From: Kalaharituber pfeilii
Taxonomy: Eukaryota > Ascomycota > Pezizomycetes > Pezizales > Pezizaceae
Direction: 5' to 3'
NCBI GenBank assembly: GCA_015179045.1
Contig: WHUZ01000024.1
Span: forward strand, 682,001-746,000
DNA length: 64,000 nucleotides
Shown in pieces: positions 33,085 through 44,627 of the stretch. Under the pieces are notes generated by a model. That model saw only the letters and a program-made list of their open reading frames with translations, had not been told where the DNA came from and ran no database searches. Position 1 is the first letter of the stretch, and each line of letters opens with the position of its first letter. Position numbers and translations under genes: made by a program.

Positions 33085-33112
<28 letters not shown>
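32745..33112 (+). mobile_element. LINE C-terminal fragment, C-x-C zinc knuckle with family A tail
   Basis: The coding end carries CKCGKRKTAEHLAFRC, close to the knuckle that precedes a family B tail at 30848-31424. Here, however, the 3' end is the family A hairpin (ATCGCCATAGCCCCCAGGGT, GGCATGCGAG, TAATGATTT) with 24 A. That combination suggests a tail exchange between LINE families or a separate lineage. I found no duplication. Confidence 0.75.
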
Positions 33113-33115
<3 letters not shown>

Positions 33116-34180
33116 CTCGGAGCACAGGTTTAACATTTCATAACCAGTGGTTCTGCAGCATGGTAGTGAGTCCTGATCCTGCAGCTTTGAGCATTGAAAC
33201 TACTGAGACTGGTACTGGCTTTAGAACCATCCTGTCGAGCCCTCTAAGTTCCTACAGCTCAGAGACTGCCGCCAGAAGTTTTCAGGCTCTCTTCCGGCCG
33301 CCAATCAATCAAGTAACCGCAGAAGATACAGTAGAACAGGTCCTGCATGCGCATGGCCCTAATCCTCACCATTGCCCACCCGAGACACTCACCCTCCTGA
33401 GCTCATGAGTCCAGCTGCTGGATGCTGCGGAGCTACTGTATGTAGCGTTGTGATGGATGGCGAGAGCCATAGAGCTCACCCGTGAGTCAGCAAAAGTCCA
33501 GTCACAGGTGTTCTGGCAGCTTGCTCGGCCACCAAGGCTAGCTCTATGCTAGATAAAAATTGTAGCTTTCCGGGCTCTCGAGTCTGCTAGCGCTCTTATG
33601 ACTATCCTGGCCCACAGTGTCTTGCTAGGTAGCCTAATCCTGAAGGTAGCCCTTTCACGTGGAGGCATTCGTATTCCCAGTGACCAGCCCCTACCAGACG
33701 AATCAATGGGTATGCAGGAGAGCTCTCGCTATGCAAAGTTGGCGCTGCACATTCCAGACATCAGAGTAGTAGGGCGCATTTCGGTAACATCCGGCTATGC
33801 AAATCTGTTCAGCCCTGGCATGCACACCCAATCCTGCACATTCCAGTTACTCAACCTAGCCACTCGATCTTGTGACTGCCCTCGAGGGGATGAACTGTCT
33901 CTCATGCTAGCACCTGCACATTTGGTCCAGTTTGTTAATCTGGCAGCAGAGAGTCAGTTGGTTTTCAGAGGTATGTCCACAAAGTTTACTCCCTCGTCCC
34001 TTGGTTGGATCGCTCCCACCAGGGCTCCTTCGTGGGTGACGGGCCCTGGAATGTCGGGCACACCCGCCACCCTGAGGCTAGTTAGGACAAAACCTTCTGT
34101 GGTATACCGTGTCTCATGAGAACCGCCCTGATAATAATAAGACAATTAGGAATTTGGAAGCTGAATACTGAATCATCAGA
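33113..34180. other. unassigned segment between LINEs
   Basis: About 1 kb of moderately GC-rich DNA. A plus frame of 173 codons (33598-34119) and a minus frame of 63 codons (33954-34145, RVAGVPDIPGPVTHEGALVG) overlap, and neither carries a domain I recognise. The minus frame has a retroelement-like flavour, but I cannot name it. Confidence 0.35.
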
Positions 34181-34436
34181 GTTGTTAAATACGAAATCTA
34201 GAGCGAGGCATGCTACATGGAAAATTATGAATAAAATTGAAAGACTATCTGCGGTGGTAACGCAAGTTGGCCGTGAGGCACCGGCCTCACTGGAAGTGGC
34301 CATGATGGAATGTTGCTGCAAGAAGATCGGGGACCACCACCCAGACTGCGGAAGAGCAAAAGACAAGGGACCATGGATTCGAAGGAAGACAGAGGAGCAA
34401 CTAATTCGACCCCGCAGGGCACCAGGGATGTTAGTC

Positions 34437-34907
34437 ATATACCAGAACGTGGGGAGGTCGGTGGTGGGGACGGATATAACGTTGCAAGAGGGAGCGGACA
34501 GGAAGGCAGACATCATATTCATAGGAGAGTGTTAGACAGCGCCAGGAGGAGGCACGGCATTTCACCCAGCGTACGTTACAGCATATACACCAGCGAAGAG
34601 AGTGCTTTCAGCATACGCAAGGAAGGACATCTTACAGGACACAAAAATACAAGGCACAGACAGACACGTCTCCATACACCTCAAAGGGAGGAAAATCACC
34701 GGAGTGTATTGGAACAGCGAAACAGACTTAGAAAAAGAGCTAGAAGACATGAGCGACTCGGACATAGTGATAGGGGACTGCAATAGTCACCACAAGGACT
34801 GGTCCCCCAAGCAAGACAGCAGAGGCATCACCCTAGGGACACCCTTCGGGGACACAGCCTGGAACAACAGATCCCGAGAGAGACCATCACCTGGACACGA
34901 ACAGTGA
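34437..34907 (+). pseudogene. LINE AP-endonuclease domain, broken
   Basis: QNVGRSVVGTDITLQEGA and KADIIFIGEC match the start of the fold. A stop at 34533-34535 and lost codons follow. GRKITGVYWNSETDLEKELE and DIVIGDCNSHHKDWSPKQ carry the GDxN-HHxxW motif. The frame shifts near 34835 to give TITWTRTVNGEQRLALLDLV, continuing into the RT frame. Confidence 0.75.
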
Positions 34908-36628
34908 ACGGGGAACAAAGGTTAGCTCTACTGGACCTAGTGTTCGCAAGAAAAGGAGACTGGAAAACCGAGAGAATATCCTGGATAGCGGGCTCCGACC
35001 ATGCAATGATATGCGGACGGGTCACAACCAGGCAAGGACACAACAGGACTATCAAAGTTACCGACTGGGAAAAATGGGAGGAGTTCATAGAGAAGTGGGG
35101 AAATAAACCCATAAGGGAGGACGTAAGTGCATACAGTCTGCTATGCAAGCTGAGCCAACAATACACCAAGGAAGCCCACATCACCAACAGGACAAAGAGG
35201 TGGTTCGACAGGGACGTCAAAGAGGCCCGAAAGATGACAAAGCACATACTCCGCAACGGGCAAACAAAACAGGAGAAGACCAGAGCCCGAAGACTGCTCA
35301 GAGAAATCATACGGGAGAAAAAGAAGGAGCATTGGGAAAGCTATATGGAGGAAGAAAGAGTCACATCCCCATGGGACATTTTCCGAATAGCACGCGACCC
35401 CTTCCGGGAAAAGGAAATGATGGGGATAGATGGCTCAGATTTTGAAATAGCCCAAAAGCTCATAGAGCGAAACTTCATAACAGACGAAGCAACAGACACC
35501 ACCGTCCTACGACCAGATGGGACCACTGTCGACAGAGAGCAAGCCAGAAAAGCAATAGACAAGGCACTCACCAAGACGAAATCCAGGTCCGCCCCAGGAC
35601 CAGATGGAATACAGTATGGATTACTAAAACTCCTCAGAGGGACCACCTTATGGGCCGCGGTACGAGAAGAGATAGTCGAGTACATCAACGGACAGTACGA
35701 TTTCGCGAGGGGGTTCGACGTGGTGATGATCCTAAAGAAAGGCAGACCCAGGGACGAACCATCAAGCTGGAGACCAATCACCCTATTAAACACCGCAGCA
35801 AAGCTCGGACAAAAAGTGATAGCAGACAAACTACAGAGACAAGACCACCTGTTCCGGGACTCTCAGCTAGGCCGCAGACCGCTAAGGGGCGCCGAGGATT
35901 TACAGAGACAGACCCTAAAGGAAGTCATCAGCAGGCTCAAGAGAAAGGAATGGACGGCGATCGTAGGTGACGATATCAAGTCAGTATTCAACTTCTTAAG
36001 GAGGGAGAAGGTTGTGGAGAGAATACGGAAAAGAGATCACAACTTGGCAGCCTTCGTACAAAGCTTTCTACGACCATGCGAATTCCACATATCGTGGGAC
36101 GGCAGACGACGAGCGGTAGCGAAAATGACAGACGGCACCCCGCAGGGGTCCCCACTATCCCCTGTACTATTCCTGATAGGAGTAGCCCCGGCAGCAGAGA
36201 AGGCGAACAAGGGGAACTTCACCAGATCATACATAGACGACTTCCATAGTGTCATATCCAGCCCATTCCTGAGCAAGCTCCGACGAGCCATCAAGGACCA
36301 CAGGTCCGAGCTCATCAAGGAAGTCGAAGGGGAAGGTTACCAGCTGGATCCCGGAAAATCCGAGACCCTGATCGTGGGAGTCAAGGGGCCAAACTACAGG
36401 CTAACAGGTCTACATATAGATTGGGAGATGAAGTTCAACGACCACCACACGAAGAGATTGAACATGGGAAAAGCAGCCTGGAGAGTAGCATCTCGACTAG
36501 CTAAAATACCTCCAGCCAAAAGGAGACAATTATATACCAGCATAGCCAGAAGCATAGCGACATGGGCAGCTGGGCATGGGCAGACTACGCCCAAGGAGCT
36601 CCAAGGGACCGCAAAATCCGGCAGCTAG
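34904..36628 (+). pseudogene. LINE reverse transcriptase, 574-codon open frame
   Basis: RT motifs in order: SAPGPDGIQYGLLKLL (about residues 229-244), SSWRPITLLNTAAKLGQ (about 280-296), motif A IVGDDIKSVFNFL (about 348-360), motif B DGTPQGSPLSPVLFL (about 408-422) and motif C RSYIDDFHS (about 440-448) with both Asp present. The thumb YRLTGLHIDWEMKFN follows. The N-terminal part is the endonuclease end (WIAGSDHAMICG). It loses frame near 36565 (IATWAAGHGQ instead of IATWGSWAW), so RNase H is in another frame. Confidence 0.85.
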
Positions 36629-37683
36629 AAAAATGGCAATATACAGTGGCCAGAGAGATCACCGGCGCACCATGGGGAACAAGAAGGGATGTGGTTGAGG
36701 GACTCGCAAACCTGGAGACAATAGACACATTCATCCGCGGAGAATCCGATAGAGTGGAAGCCAGAACCCTCAGATTCTAACATGAACCGATCAGGGACCC
36801 ACAACCCGACAGCAGGTACCTCAGAGGGTCTTTGACACATCGCACCGCACTACCACTAGTCGTACTCCCAACCCTACCGAGAGAGACCGAACGGGAGGAG
36901 TGGGAAAGAACAATCGCCAGAGAGGAGGACGAAGGGTGGAACTGCGCCTACACTGACGGGAGCAGGATAGATGAAACCACTGGAGCAGGAGCTTTCTTAA
37001 ATGGAACCAGTACCTCGATATACTTGGGTAGACAAAGCACAGTTAATGACGCAGAGTTAATCACAATGGGTCAGGCCATCTCTCGGCAGGACGGGGAGCT
37101 ACTCATAGTATCGGACTCCAAGATAGCAATTTCGAGGTTGCGGAAGATAGCCGACGGAGATCCCACACACGATGGAGCGGCTGAACAAGTCAGAGACCAG
37201 TAGGAAGACAGAACAGCGAGAGGCGACAGGGACGTAGCAATACTATGGGTGAAAGCCCACAAAGGAGTGCGGGGCAACACCGAAGCAGACAGGGCAGCCA
37301 AAGTGAGCACAGCCCTACATTATCAAGACGAAACCATCACGGAGGCAGGTTTACACCAGCACGGAAGGGCACGAAGGAGCGAAGAACGAAACAGACTACA
37401 ACTAAGCTACCGACCCTTGCAGCGACTAGGCCCACGGGAAGCCATCCTAGCCGGGATCCTAGGGATCAAAGGGTTACGGCAGTGGAAATTCCAGATCGGA
37501 AGAGCAGACGGCCCAGAATGCCGGTGGTGCGGCAAGAGTATGGAAAATACTGCCCACGTGCTAACCGAGTGCGAGACATGGATACGGAGGTGGCCCGGGG
37601 GGGAAGAAGACTTGAAGAGACCCCCCAGAGACGGAGACAGAGACAGTTTGATAGAATTACTGGAATGGGTTGGACGGTCATAG
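36562..37683 (+). pseudogene. LINE linker, RNase H and zinc knuckle, two stops
   Basis: Same frame throughout but with TAA at 36778-36780 and TAG at 37201-37203. RNase H has the four acidic residues in YTDGSR, DAELITMG, IVSDSKIAI and GNTEADRAAK, and WVKAHKG. The C-terminal knuckle is CRWCGKSMENTAHVLTEC (C-x2-C-x8-H-x4-C) followed by RRWPGGEED. The catalytic set is intact; only stops and the upstream frameshift kill the copy, so inactivation may be recent. Confidence 0.85.
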
Positions 37684-37915
37684 GATCATTTTGTCATATT
37701 ATCATTTCTCCTTTAATTTTCCTATTACTCTCATAGCTTCACTGTGTATTTAACAATACCTCGCCATAGCCTTCCAGGCGGCACGCGAGTAATGATATAT
37801 AAAAAAAAAAAAAAAAAAGATGAAATGTTGTTAAAGACTGCCCCTTATTGCAAACACCCTGTTTCTGGGCATTAGGAAAAAATCTAGGTCTAAGAAGCCT
37901 ACCTATCTAGATTAG

Positions 37916-37986
37916 CTTTTTTTTTTTATTTTTTTTATATATACAGTATATCACGTAACCCCACTTGTAGCTATTCGCCCACCAAC
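37916..37986 (-). mobile_element. family B LINE tail-only insertion
   Basis: T-rich run with TATATACAGTATA, then TATCACGTAACCCCACTTGT, AGCTATTCGCC. TCTAGATTAG before and CTTAGATTAG after are a probable 10-bp duplication with two differences. Confidence 0.6.
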
Positions 37987-38256
37987 TTAGATTAGGGGTT
38001 AAGTTAAGTTCGAGCTAGAGAGACGTTAATGACCTGTGCTGAATATTCTAAATATACGCTAGGGGAGAGAGAAACGGAAGGTTTGCAGACCCTTGAACGA
38101 CGTTTTCGGTGTGTGTTTGCAACAGATTATGGTATAGAAATTATCGCCACGTTGTTCTTTTAATACTATCTACCATCCAGTCTGCATTGAAATAACAACT
38201 TGCGCAAGCCTTTTAGCAGCAGCTAGTTGTGTATATACAGACAGTGATCAAATACC
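37987..38256. other. gene-free spacer
   Basis: Short unique sequence between two LINE insertions; nothing recognised. Confidence 0.3.
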
Positions 38257-38268
38257 ACACTATTTTGC

Positions 38269-39407
38269 GGACCATCGCGACGTGGGGGGCATGGGCGTGG
38301 CATGAGTATGCACATGGGGCTCCGAGGGAGAGGAAGTTGAGAGACTTGGAGAAGTGGCAGTATACGGTGGCGAGAGGGATCACGCACGCTCCCTGGGGGA
38401 CGAGACGGGATGTGGTTGAAGGGTTGGCGAATCTGGAGTCGGTGGAGACGTTTGTGGACTACGAAGCAGTGCGAGTGGAGGCGAGAGCACTGAGGTTCGA
38501 GGGAGAAGGGCTGAGGAGAGGGGACGAGGAGAAAGTCTACTTGAGGGGGTCATTGAGACATGACGACGAGATACCGCTGGTTACCTTGCCCTCATTGCAC
38601 CGAGATGCCGAGAGAGGGGAATCGGAGAGACACATAGACGACATAAAAGAGGAGGGGTGGGTACCAGTATACACGGACGGGAGCATGAGGGAGGAGAAGG
38701 CAGGGGCGGAGATTTTCTGGGGGGGCAGGTCGAGGTCGGTATATCTGGGAGAGGAAGCCACAGTGAACGACGCGGAGCTGGTGGCGATCAGCGAGGCGAT
38801 GGAGAGGGTAGAAGGGGAATTGATGATTGTAACGGATTCCAGACACGCGATTCAGAGGATGACGGCGGTTGCGAGGGGGGACATAGCACACGACGGAGCG
38901 ACGAGGAGGATGAGAAGAGCATGGGAAGAGAGAATAAGGAGAGGAGACTGGGACATAGCGGTGATATGGGTGAAAGCGCACAGGGGGATTTCCGGTAATG
39001 AGAAGGCAGGCAGGGCAGCGAGCACGGGGACCGCCTTGCAGTACAAGCCGGAAATTATAACGGAGGCGGGACAGAGACAGAAGGGGAGGAGAGAGAGAGC
39101 GGAAGAGAGAAACCGGCTGAAATTGACATACAGACCGTTGGAGAGGCTAGGAGGCGGGGTAGGGAGGTTGGCGGGCTTGCTGGGGGGTAAGGGACTGAGG
39201 ACATGGAGGTGGCATATAAGAGAAGGTGACGGACCGGAGTGCAGGTGGTGTGGAGAGAAAGAAGAGACAACGAAACACTTGCTGGAGGAGTGCAGAGTGT
39301 GGAAGCGGAGGTGGCCGGGGGGGGAGGAGCACGTGAAAAGGCCTCCGAAAGGGAGAGAAGGGGAGAGAGATCCGTTGGGCGCGATGATAGAAATGCTAGG
39401 GGAGTAG
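38269..39407 (+). CDS. LINE ORF2 C-terminal part: linker, RNase H, zinc knuckle
   Basis: An uninterrupted frame of about 379 codons from the truncation point; an upstream start would lie in flanking DNA, so it is not a real cistron. Linker GTRRDVVEGLANLESVETF, RNase H with YTDGSM, DAELVAIS and IVTDSRHAI, then WVKAHRGISGNEKAGRAAS. The last acidic residue of RNase H is Gly here where sister copies have D (ADRAAK, ADEAA). The knuckle CRWCGEKEETTKHLLEEC and KRRWPGGEE follow. RNase H removes RNA from the cDNA hybrid during LINE integration; this copy would probably lack activity even if expressed. Confidence 0.8.
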
Positions 39408-39514
39408 GGGAGAGAAGGAGGGTCATGTGACGTAGAAAGTAGTTAGGTAGTACATCGCCATAGCCCGTGGGGCGGCAAGCGATCAATGATATATAAAAAA
39501 AAACAAAAAAAAAA
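38269..39514 (+). mobile_element. LINE, 5'-truncated, 1246 bp, family A tail
   Basis: Perfect 12-bp duplication ACACTATTTTGC at 38257-38268 and 39515-39526. The element begins in the RT thumb, runs through RNase H, knuckle and UTR, and ends with the hairpin ATCGCC ATA GCCC GTG GGGC GGC AA GCGAT, CAATGATATAT and an impure A-tail. The coding part has no stop or frameshift. Confidence 0.92.
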
Positions 39515-39526
39515 ACACTATTTTGC

Positions 39527-40400
39527 AACCTGCAATACAGTAGTGGTAGAATATAGATGCTAAAAAATTGTATCTCCCACATCCACTTACGCGCGTCACA
39601 CATAAATTCAGAAAATGGCCCTGTATAAACATGAAGGGGACTGTGATGGAGTCCAAGGAGCTCAATGACTGCCTTGACGTTTGTGGTTTTGACTTTACGT
39701 TCTTTTTCTGCTTTTTTTATCTAGTCTCGTCATACCCCCGAGGGCGGTATACGAGATAAAAAAATTATCATGAACTCTAGTGCTGAGAGTTAGGTTGGAC
39801 TTCATGGAACTAGGGAATGCACTTTTGTGCATGCAGTTCGAGGGTAACTCTTCCCGAAGGTTTAATGCGTATGCCTCGTGATGGCTTTACCTTAGAAAGC
39901 TTGTATTTCAGCTATTGAATGTAAAATCTCGTAGTTATAGTTGTTCGTTCCTACTCCGCTCTTGCTGCTGTTTTGTGTGCTGGCCTGCAGGGATCCCACT
40001 TATTGATGAGAGGTGCAAGAGAAAATAATGTGGGTTTCTGAGATCCAAAGCCGCAATTGCCTTACTGGACCTAGCATAACTCATACTAGTCCAAGACCGC
40101 TGCCCGATATTGAGTCATATCTCCCACATCCCACATCTGCATCTGCACGAAGGCATTCACCTATATTCAACCCGACGTGGAGGGAAATACGGGACAGAGG
40201 AAGGCATAACACAGCCAGCCAAGGCGGAGAGGGAAGGCAGCAGAGAACGGGTAGTAGGGTTCGGGGTGACAGAGAGTCTGGGTAGCAAGGGGCTAAGAGG
40301 GCTCCCGTATCTGTTGACGCGCAACAAACCATGGGCGAGCTGGCTGAAGAAGGAAGAGGGAGAAGACGTCTGAATTTGTGGGGCGCTGAAGCTGCCTGGA
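39527..40400. other. non-genic DNA with a degenerate LINE tail
   Basis: 39727-39767 carries a family A end: CTCGTCATACCCCCGAGGGC, GGTATACGAG, then ATAAAAAAA. The outer stem CTCGT/ACGAG is a compensated change. The 40110-40375 segment has a plus frame (LGSKGLRGLPYLLTRNKPW) in the style of a LINE C-terminus, but I cannot align it with the other copies. Confidence 0.4.
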
Positions 40401-40470
40401 ATCCCAGCCATGGGCCAGTAGCCTGTATGCGGGGATTACGTGATCAAAAAAAAAAAAAAAAAAAAAAAAC
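40401..40470 (+). mobile_element. family C LINE tail-only insertion, 70 bp
   Basis: ATCCCAGCCATGGGCCAGTA, CCTGTATGCGGGGATTACGTGATC-type end with about 24 A. CTGCCTGGA at 40392-40400 and 40471-40479 is the duplication. Confidence 0.82.
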
Positions 40471-41129
40471 TGCCTGGAAGAGGGGACGAGAAGCGCCATG
40501 AAGAGCTGAGGAAGCGAGCGGTGACCGACGCCTTGGATTGGGGGGATGGGGAACCGGAGGTGGAAGAGGAGGCAGGGGAGAGTGAAGGGCGTAAGAAGTA
40601 TGTACATAGTTCATATTCATGCAGGTTAGTCGTGCCTCGTCATAGTCCACAAACGCTGTATACAAATACTGGACCAATAAAATAACACAATAGCAAAATA
40701 AAAAATGTTTTTTTTTTTTTTAAAAAAAAATTATTACTAATCAAAATAAATAAAATCATAGCTAAAGGGCGAATCTAAATGCAAGAGACACAGAGAAGAG
40801 AGGTACCAACTGTACAAAACCTATAACACAGGCAAAACTGTGATACTAGTTGCAAGTGCAACCTCCGAAAGCGCTCTACATTTGGCATCAACCAGGAGTC
40901 AGTTTTGCGACTCCAGCCACTTTTTTTTTTGGTTGGCGGAACGTGCATATGGGGGAGATAAAGGGTTAGTGCCTCCCAACAAGAAAAAAGGGGCAAAAGA
41001 TCTCGTTCTGGATTACGAAATCTGAAAACTTCACGACGAATAACGGGCAGCTAGGTCGAATAAGGTTTGCATATTAATAACGAGGTACCTTCAACTGAGG
41101 GTAACACCTATCCTCGAACAACGAGCAAT
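40471..41129. other. non-genic DNA
   Basis: 40632-40680 resembles a decayed family A tail (CTCGTCATAGTCCACAAACG). 40711-40731 is a T12-A9 homopolymer pair. No gene is supported. Confidence 0.35.
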
Positions 41130-41140
41130 GTTCGACCAGA

Positions 41141-41228
41141 TCCCTGCCATAGGCTTGTAGCTTGTATGCGGGGTTATGTGAACCCCCCCAAAAAAATAAA
41201 ATAAAATAAAATAAAATAAAAATAAAAA
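41141..41228 (+). mobile_element. family C LINE tail-only insertion, 88 bp
   Basis: TCCCTGCCATAGGCTTGTAG, CTTGTATGCGGGGTTATGTG and a tail made of AAAAT units. GTTCGACCAGA (41130-41140) and GTTCGTCCAGA (41229-41239) are the 11-bp duplication with one difference. Confidence 0.8.
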
Positions 41229-41239
41229 GTTCGTCCAGA

Positions 41240-42725
41240 GATCATCAGCACGTAGAAATTGTTGTGGTGTGTTTATTTCAATGGATTTGTTTGATTATGG
41301 CGACATTTCGGAACGTGCACTTTATGTGGCTTCGAGCCCCATCTTTAGGACGGCTGAGTCTCGGTTTCGTGGTTTGCACGTCTGTCGGTATTCATAGGCG
41401 AACCATTAGCTAATGTCTACCATTGTCGCAAAACACAATCTTAATTGTAAGCATTTCACTAGTGCATACTTAGAGATGCACATACACTACCACTCAGTAC
41501 ATAGTACCCGAAGTCCAGGATTCTGTCACTGTCCTATGGGTACGCAGATTTACAAACATGAGCAAAGCCTTACGTAACAGATTTATGGCTCATTCAGGAA
41601 AGGCTCTTGAATTCAATCTTCTGGCTGACACCACTTCAAGACGGTTGCAGCTTAACTTTGACGGCTCAGCTGCACATTAAAAAGGTGTATCACAACAAAC
41701 AAGCATTGAGAATCCTCGCAGTGCAGAGAAATGCAATAGTAAATATTTGTACCCCGCTCAAACAAAGTATAGTATTCATATAATCACTGCTCTATTTCAA
41801 GTTACCTAATGGCTGGGGGTCTGATATGGCTTTGCAGCTCGTCATGAAGCCGAGCGCAGGGTTCCTACATTCAGTTGGCACTATCGAGCAGGACTTCTAA
41901 AACATTTTAGTACTACCCCTGATAGTTTCACTCCAACACGCTGAGACTGTGTACATGTGACTTTCCTGTGAGGCGCCGCCGCGCCGAACTTGTCAAATCT
42001 AATTCCTTTTGTTCCAATCAGAATGTCAATCTGTTGCAAGGCTGCTCAGGTTTGGGACTGTCCAACGTACTAGTGCAACGGAAGTGTATCATCGTTTATT
42101 TTACGTCATCATGCTTGCTCCGATTGTTGGGAATTAAATAGACGAAATTATCATCATCATAGGTACTGGCATTAGGTCATCCTACAACTTCCTGTGGATC
42201 TAGTAGTGTTTGAAATAGCATTTCGATCGGCGAGCACCTGTCAAACCGGGAGCTCAATATTACAGCATACATGGGAATGCTTCAGCATGCGTCCAGGCAC
42301 GTTTGCCCCTCTCCGGCACTCCCAGTTGGAGACAAGGTGGGTCCACTCTGTCTTCATTGCCCTTTAAGTGTGGGTACTTGAGCCAATAGACTATGTGGAC
42401 GAGATGGAATGCCTACAACATAAGGAAATCTATTAATCTATTTCCTCTCACCTGCATGTGCTGCATGTACTATGACCTCCAGTGGATGCCAGATACTGGA
42501 ATTCTACTTCATTCCGCCCAGCTAGCATCACTCTGGCAGGCCGCAGGCGAACTGGAGGGATCGGTCGCAAGCTCAGGCTACCTGCAATCGGCGAACCACT
42601 GCGGTCCACCAGCCTTCCGATTTATGGAACGAAAGGCACGTACATGGATCTTTACGAGTTTTATCTATTGGGTATAAACTGTTCATATTATACGACGAAA
42701 TGAAAAGATCGAAGATCAATTGCCT
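41240..42725. other. gene-free DNA
   Basis: No frame, RNA gene or repeat that I can support on either strand. Confidence 0.45.
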
Positions 42726-42737
42726 AGGTGACTGAGT

Positions 42738-42795
42738 TTTTTTTTTTTTTTTTTTTAATATCATTACTCGCTTGCCGCCCTATGGGCTATGGCGA
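42738..42795 (-). mobile_element. family A LINE tail-only insertion, 58 bp
   Basis: T-run, AATATCATTACTCGCTTGCC, GCCCTATGGGCTATGGCGA between perfect 12-bp duplications AGGTGACTGAGT (42726-42737 and 42796-42807). Only the hairpin and the last bases of the element are present. Confidence 0.92.
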
Positions 42796-42807
42796 AGGTG
42801 ACTGAGT

Positions 42808-44613
42808 CTCGCAACTGGCTGGTTGGGTGTACAATTACATATCGATACATGTACATCACGCCCACTAGGACCGTAAGTTTCTTTCATCATAACCCATCAT
42901 AGGATCATGTGTGAAGTAACCTGCAGCTAACAGAATTGATAAGGAGGTGCATATACGGAAAGAAGACGAGTACATGTGGGCTGAGAACTTCATTGAATTA
43001 CTAGTTTCAACCATAAGGATTGTTTGAAAGAAGCTTTACCTAACATTCGGATTATTGTATGGAAGCAGGGTGTCTAAAGTGATGGCTTATAGAATCCAGC
43101 CTGAAACCATGTATTCAAGTTGGAAAAATTTGAACTGATAAGCCAACATTGCCTGTGGGACTATTTGCATCAACCATGCCCTGTGTTTACAAGAGATAGA
43201 ATAGCACATTGGGCCATTCTAATGGTTATATACTGTTATCAGGTTTGCTTCAGACTACCAGAAGAAGTATCCTTTAGCAAAATGTCCATACTAGTACTCC
43301 CAAACAAACAGTATCAAGTTACGATGGTAGTGGTGCATTTTTTAGCCAGGATTGGGAGTTACAGCTCCATTGTTCGCCTTGTCACTTTATTATCTGCATA
43401 GGCATTACCCCTGTACAACTAGTCCTTCAATGTATGGTATGCTCAAAACAAACACACGATGAGTTGATGTAATGCCTCACATGGCTTGAGCGTACGCAAA
43501 GCATTGGGAGATACAAGCCTGACTCAGGCCTTCCCACCCTATCCACCCGCGTCACAAGCTCAACGAACCAACTACATCCAATGCAAGCTGAACCTCCCAC
43601 GCCCAATCGATCCAGGTGCATCAAACGCAGCAACTACATTGGACCAGCCTCCCCAAGTGGTATGCACACATTCTGCAGCTCGCAGCCTGCTGCAGTCCTG
43701 GCTGAAGCTTTTCTTGTTTATGAGGAAACGTATTATATTTCGTACCCTGCAGCAGGAACAGGTGTTGCTGCATCGAGTTGCAGTGGCTTTGACCAAGTTT
43801 TAGAATGAAAGGCCTAACACATACTTTTGCCTGGTGATCCTCATACTCCCTTAACAATTATGGGTGATAAAGGTACATTAGCTTAGGCCACTCTGTCTGG
43901 GACTCTCTGTATGAGGCCAGCGCCAAATGTCAGCTACTTCCCTCTGATTGGGGAAGAAATCTGTTGTACAAGAACCCAGTGTATTGTGCAAAGGATATTC
44001 GTCATAAAATTCGAAGTTATGACTGAGTACAACGTTCGCGGGCGATTGGGCGTTGAGAGCGTAACATAGATCTTCCACTACCGATGTTTCACCAATTTTG
44101 TAACATATCACGAGCCTCGGTATCTTACCCCGCCCGGATTTATATCACTGGTCTAAAGGCTAAACTCTGAGCAGGTGGCCACTGATACCGGTATGATCAT
44201 TTCTTTCGTAGGCTGAAATACATTCAATGAGCCGGAACACTCCGTCTTGTCTTGCACAGAAGCGTGCTGTCGAGTCACCTCAGGCCGTATAGGCACCTGC
44301 ACGAAGCACTTGATACAATTCTTTGAAGAGAATCACTGCGTATGGCAAGTATAAAGCAGGTGTAAAGGACTGAACGATTATGCAAGAATGATTATATGTA
44401 ATTTCAAGAGATTACACCCAGATTGCTACTAGAAATGTACTAGTTGCAATACAATGCGTTCAATTGGAAAGTTCCAACAAGGAAACGGTCAGGTGTGAGG
44501 AACAAAACCAAACAGACCGCAGGGAAGTCACCTCATCAAACTTCGGGAGGTATACTGGATATCTTCACTTGTACGTAGCCTCCATATATAGTGGCTGCAC
44601 TAGAACCCTCTTT
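42808..44613. other. gene-free DNA
   Basis: Short overlapping frames on both strands around 43.5-43.9 kb, none with a motif. Nothing else seen. Confidence 0.45.
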
Positions 44614-44627
44614 ACACGATGTTTTTC

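Larger units (their letters stand above)
34200..37818 (+). mobile_element. nearly complete LINE ORF2 (endonuclease-RT-RNase H-zinc knuckle), family A tail
   Basis: This is the most complete ORF2 in the window. The endonuclease starts near 34437 (QNVGRSVVGTDI) and continues through GRKITGVYWN and VIGDCNSHHKDWS. RT, RNase H and knuckle follow, then a UTR of about 80 bp, the hairpin (CTCGCC ATA GCCT TCC AGGC GGC AC GCGAG), TAATGATATAT and 18 A. ORF1 is absent; the 5' boundary is unclear and no duplication could be assigned. The coding strand is A-rich compared with the G-rich copies at 38.3 and 61.6 kb, hinting at separate lineages. Confidence 0.85.

Noticed and set aside
33598..34119. 173-codon plus frame
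   Set aside because: No domain or homolog recognised, and a minus frame overlaps it; left as unassigned DNA.
34181..37835. GTTGTTAAA as target duplication of the 34.2-37.8 kb LINE
   Set aside because: The right copy does not abut the A-tail (eight other bases intervene) and the flanks do not match.
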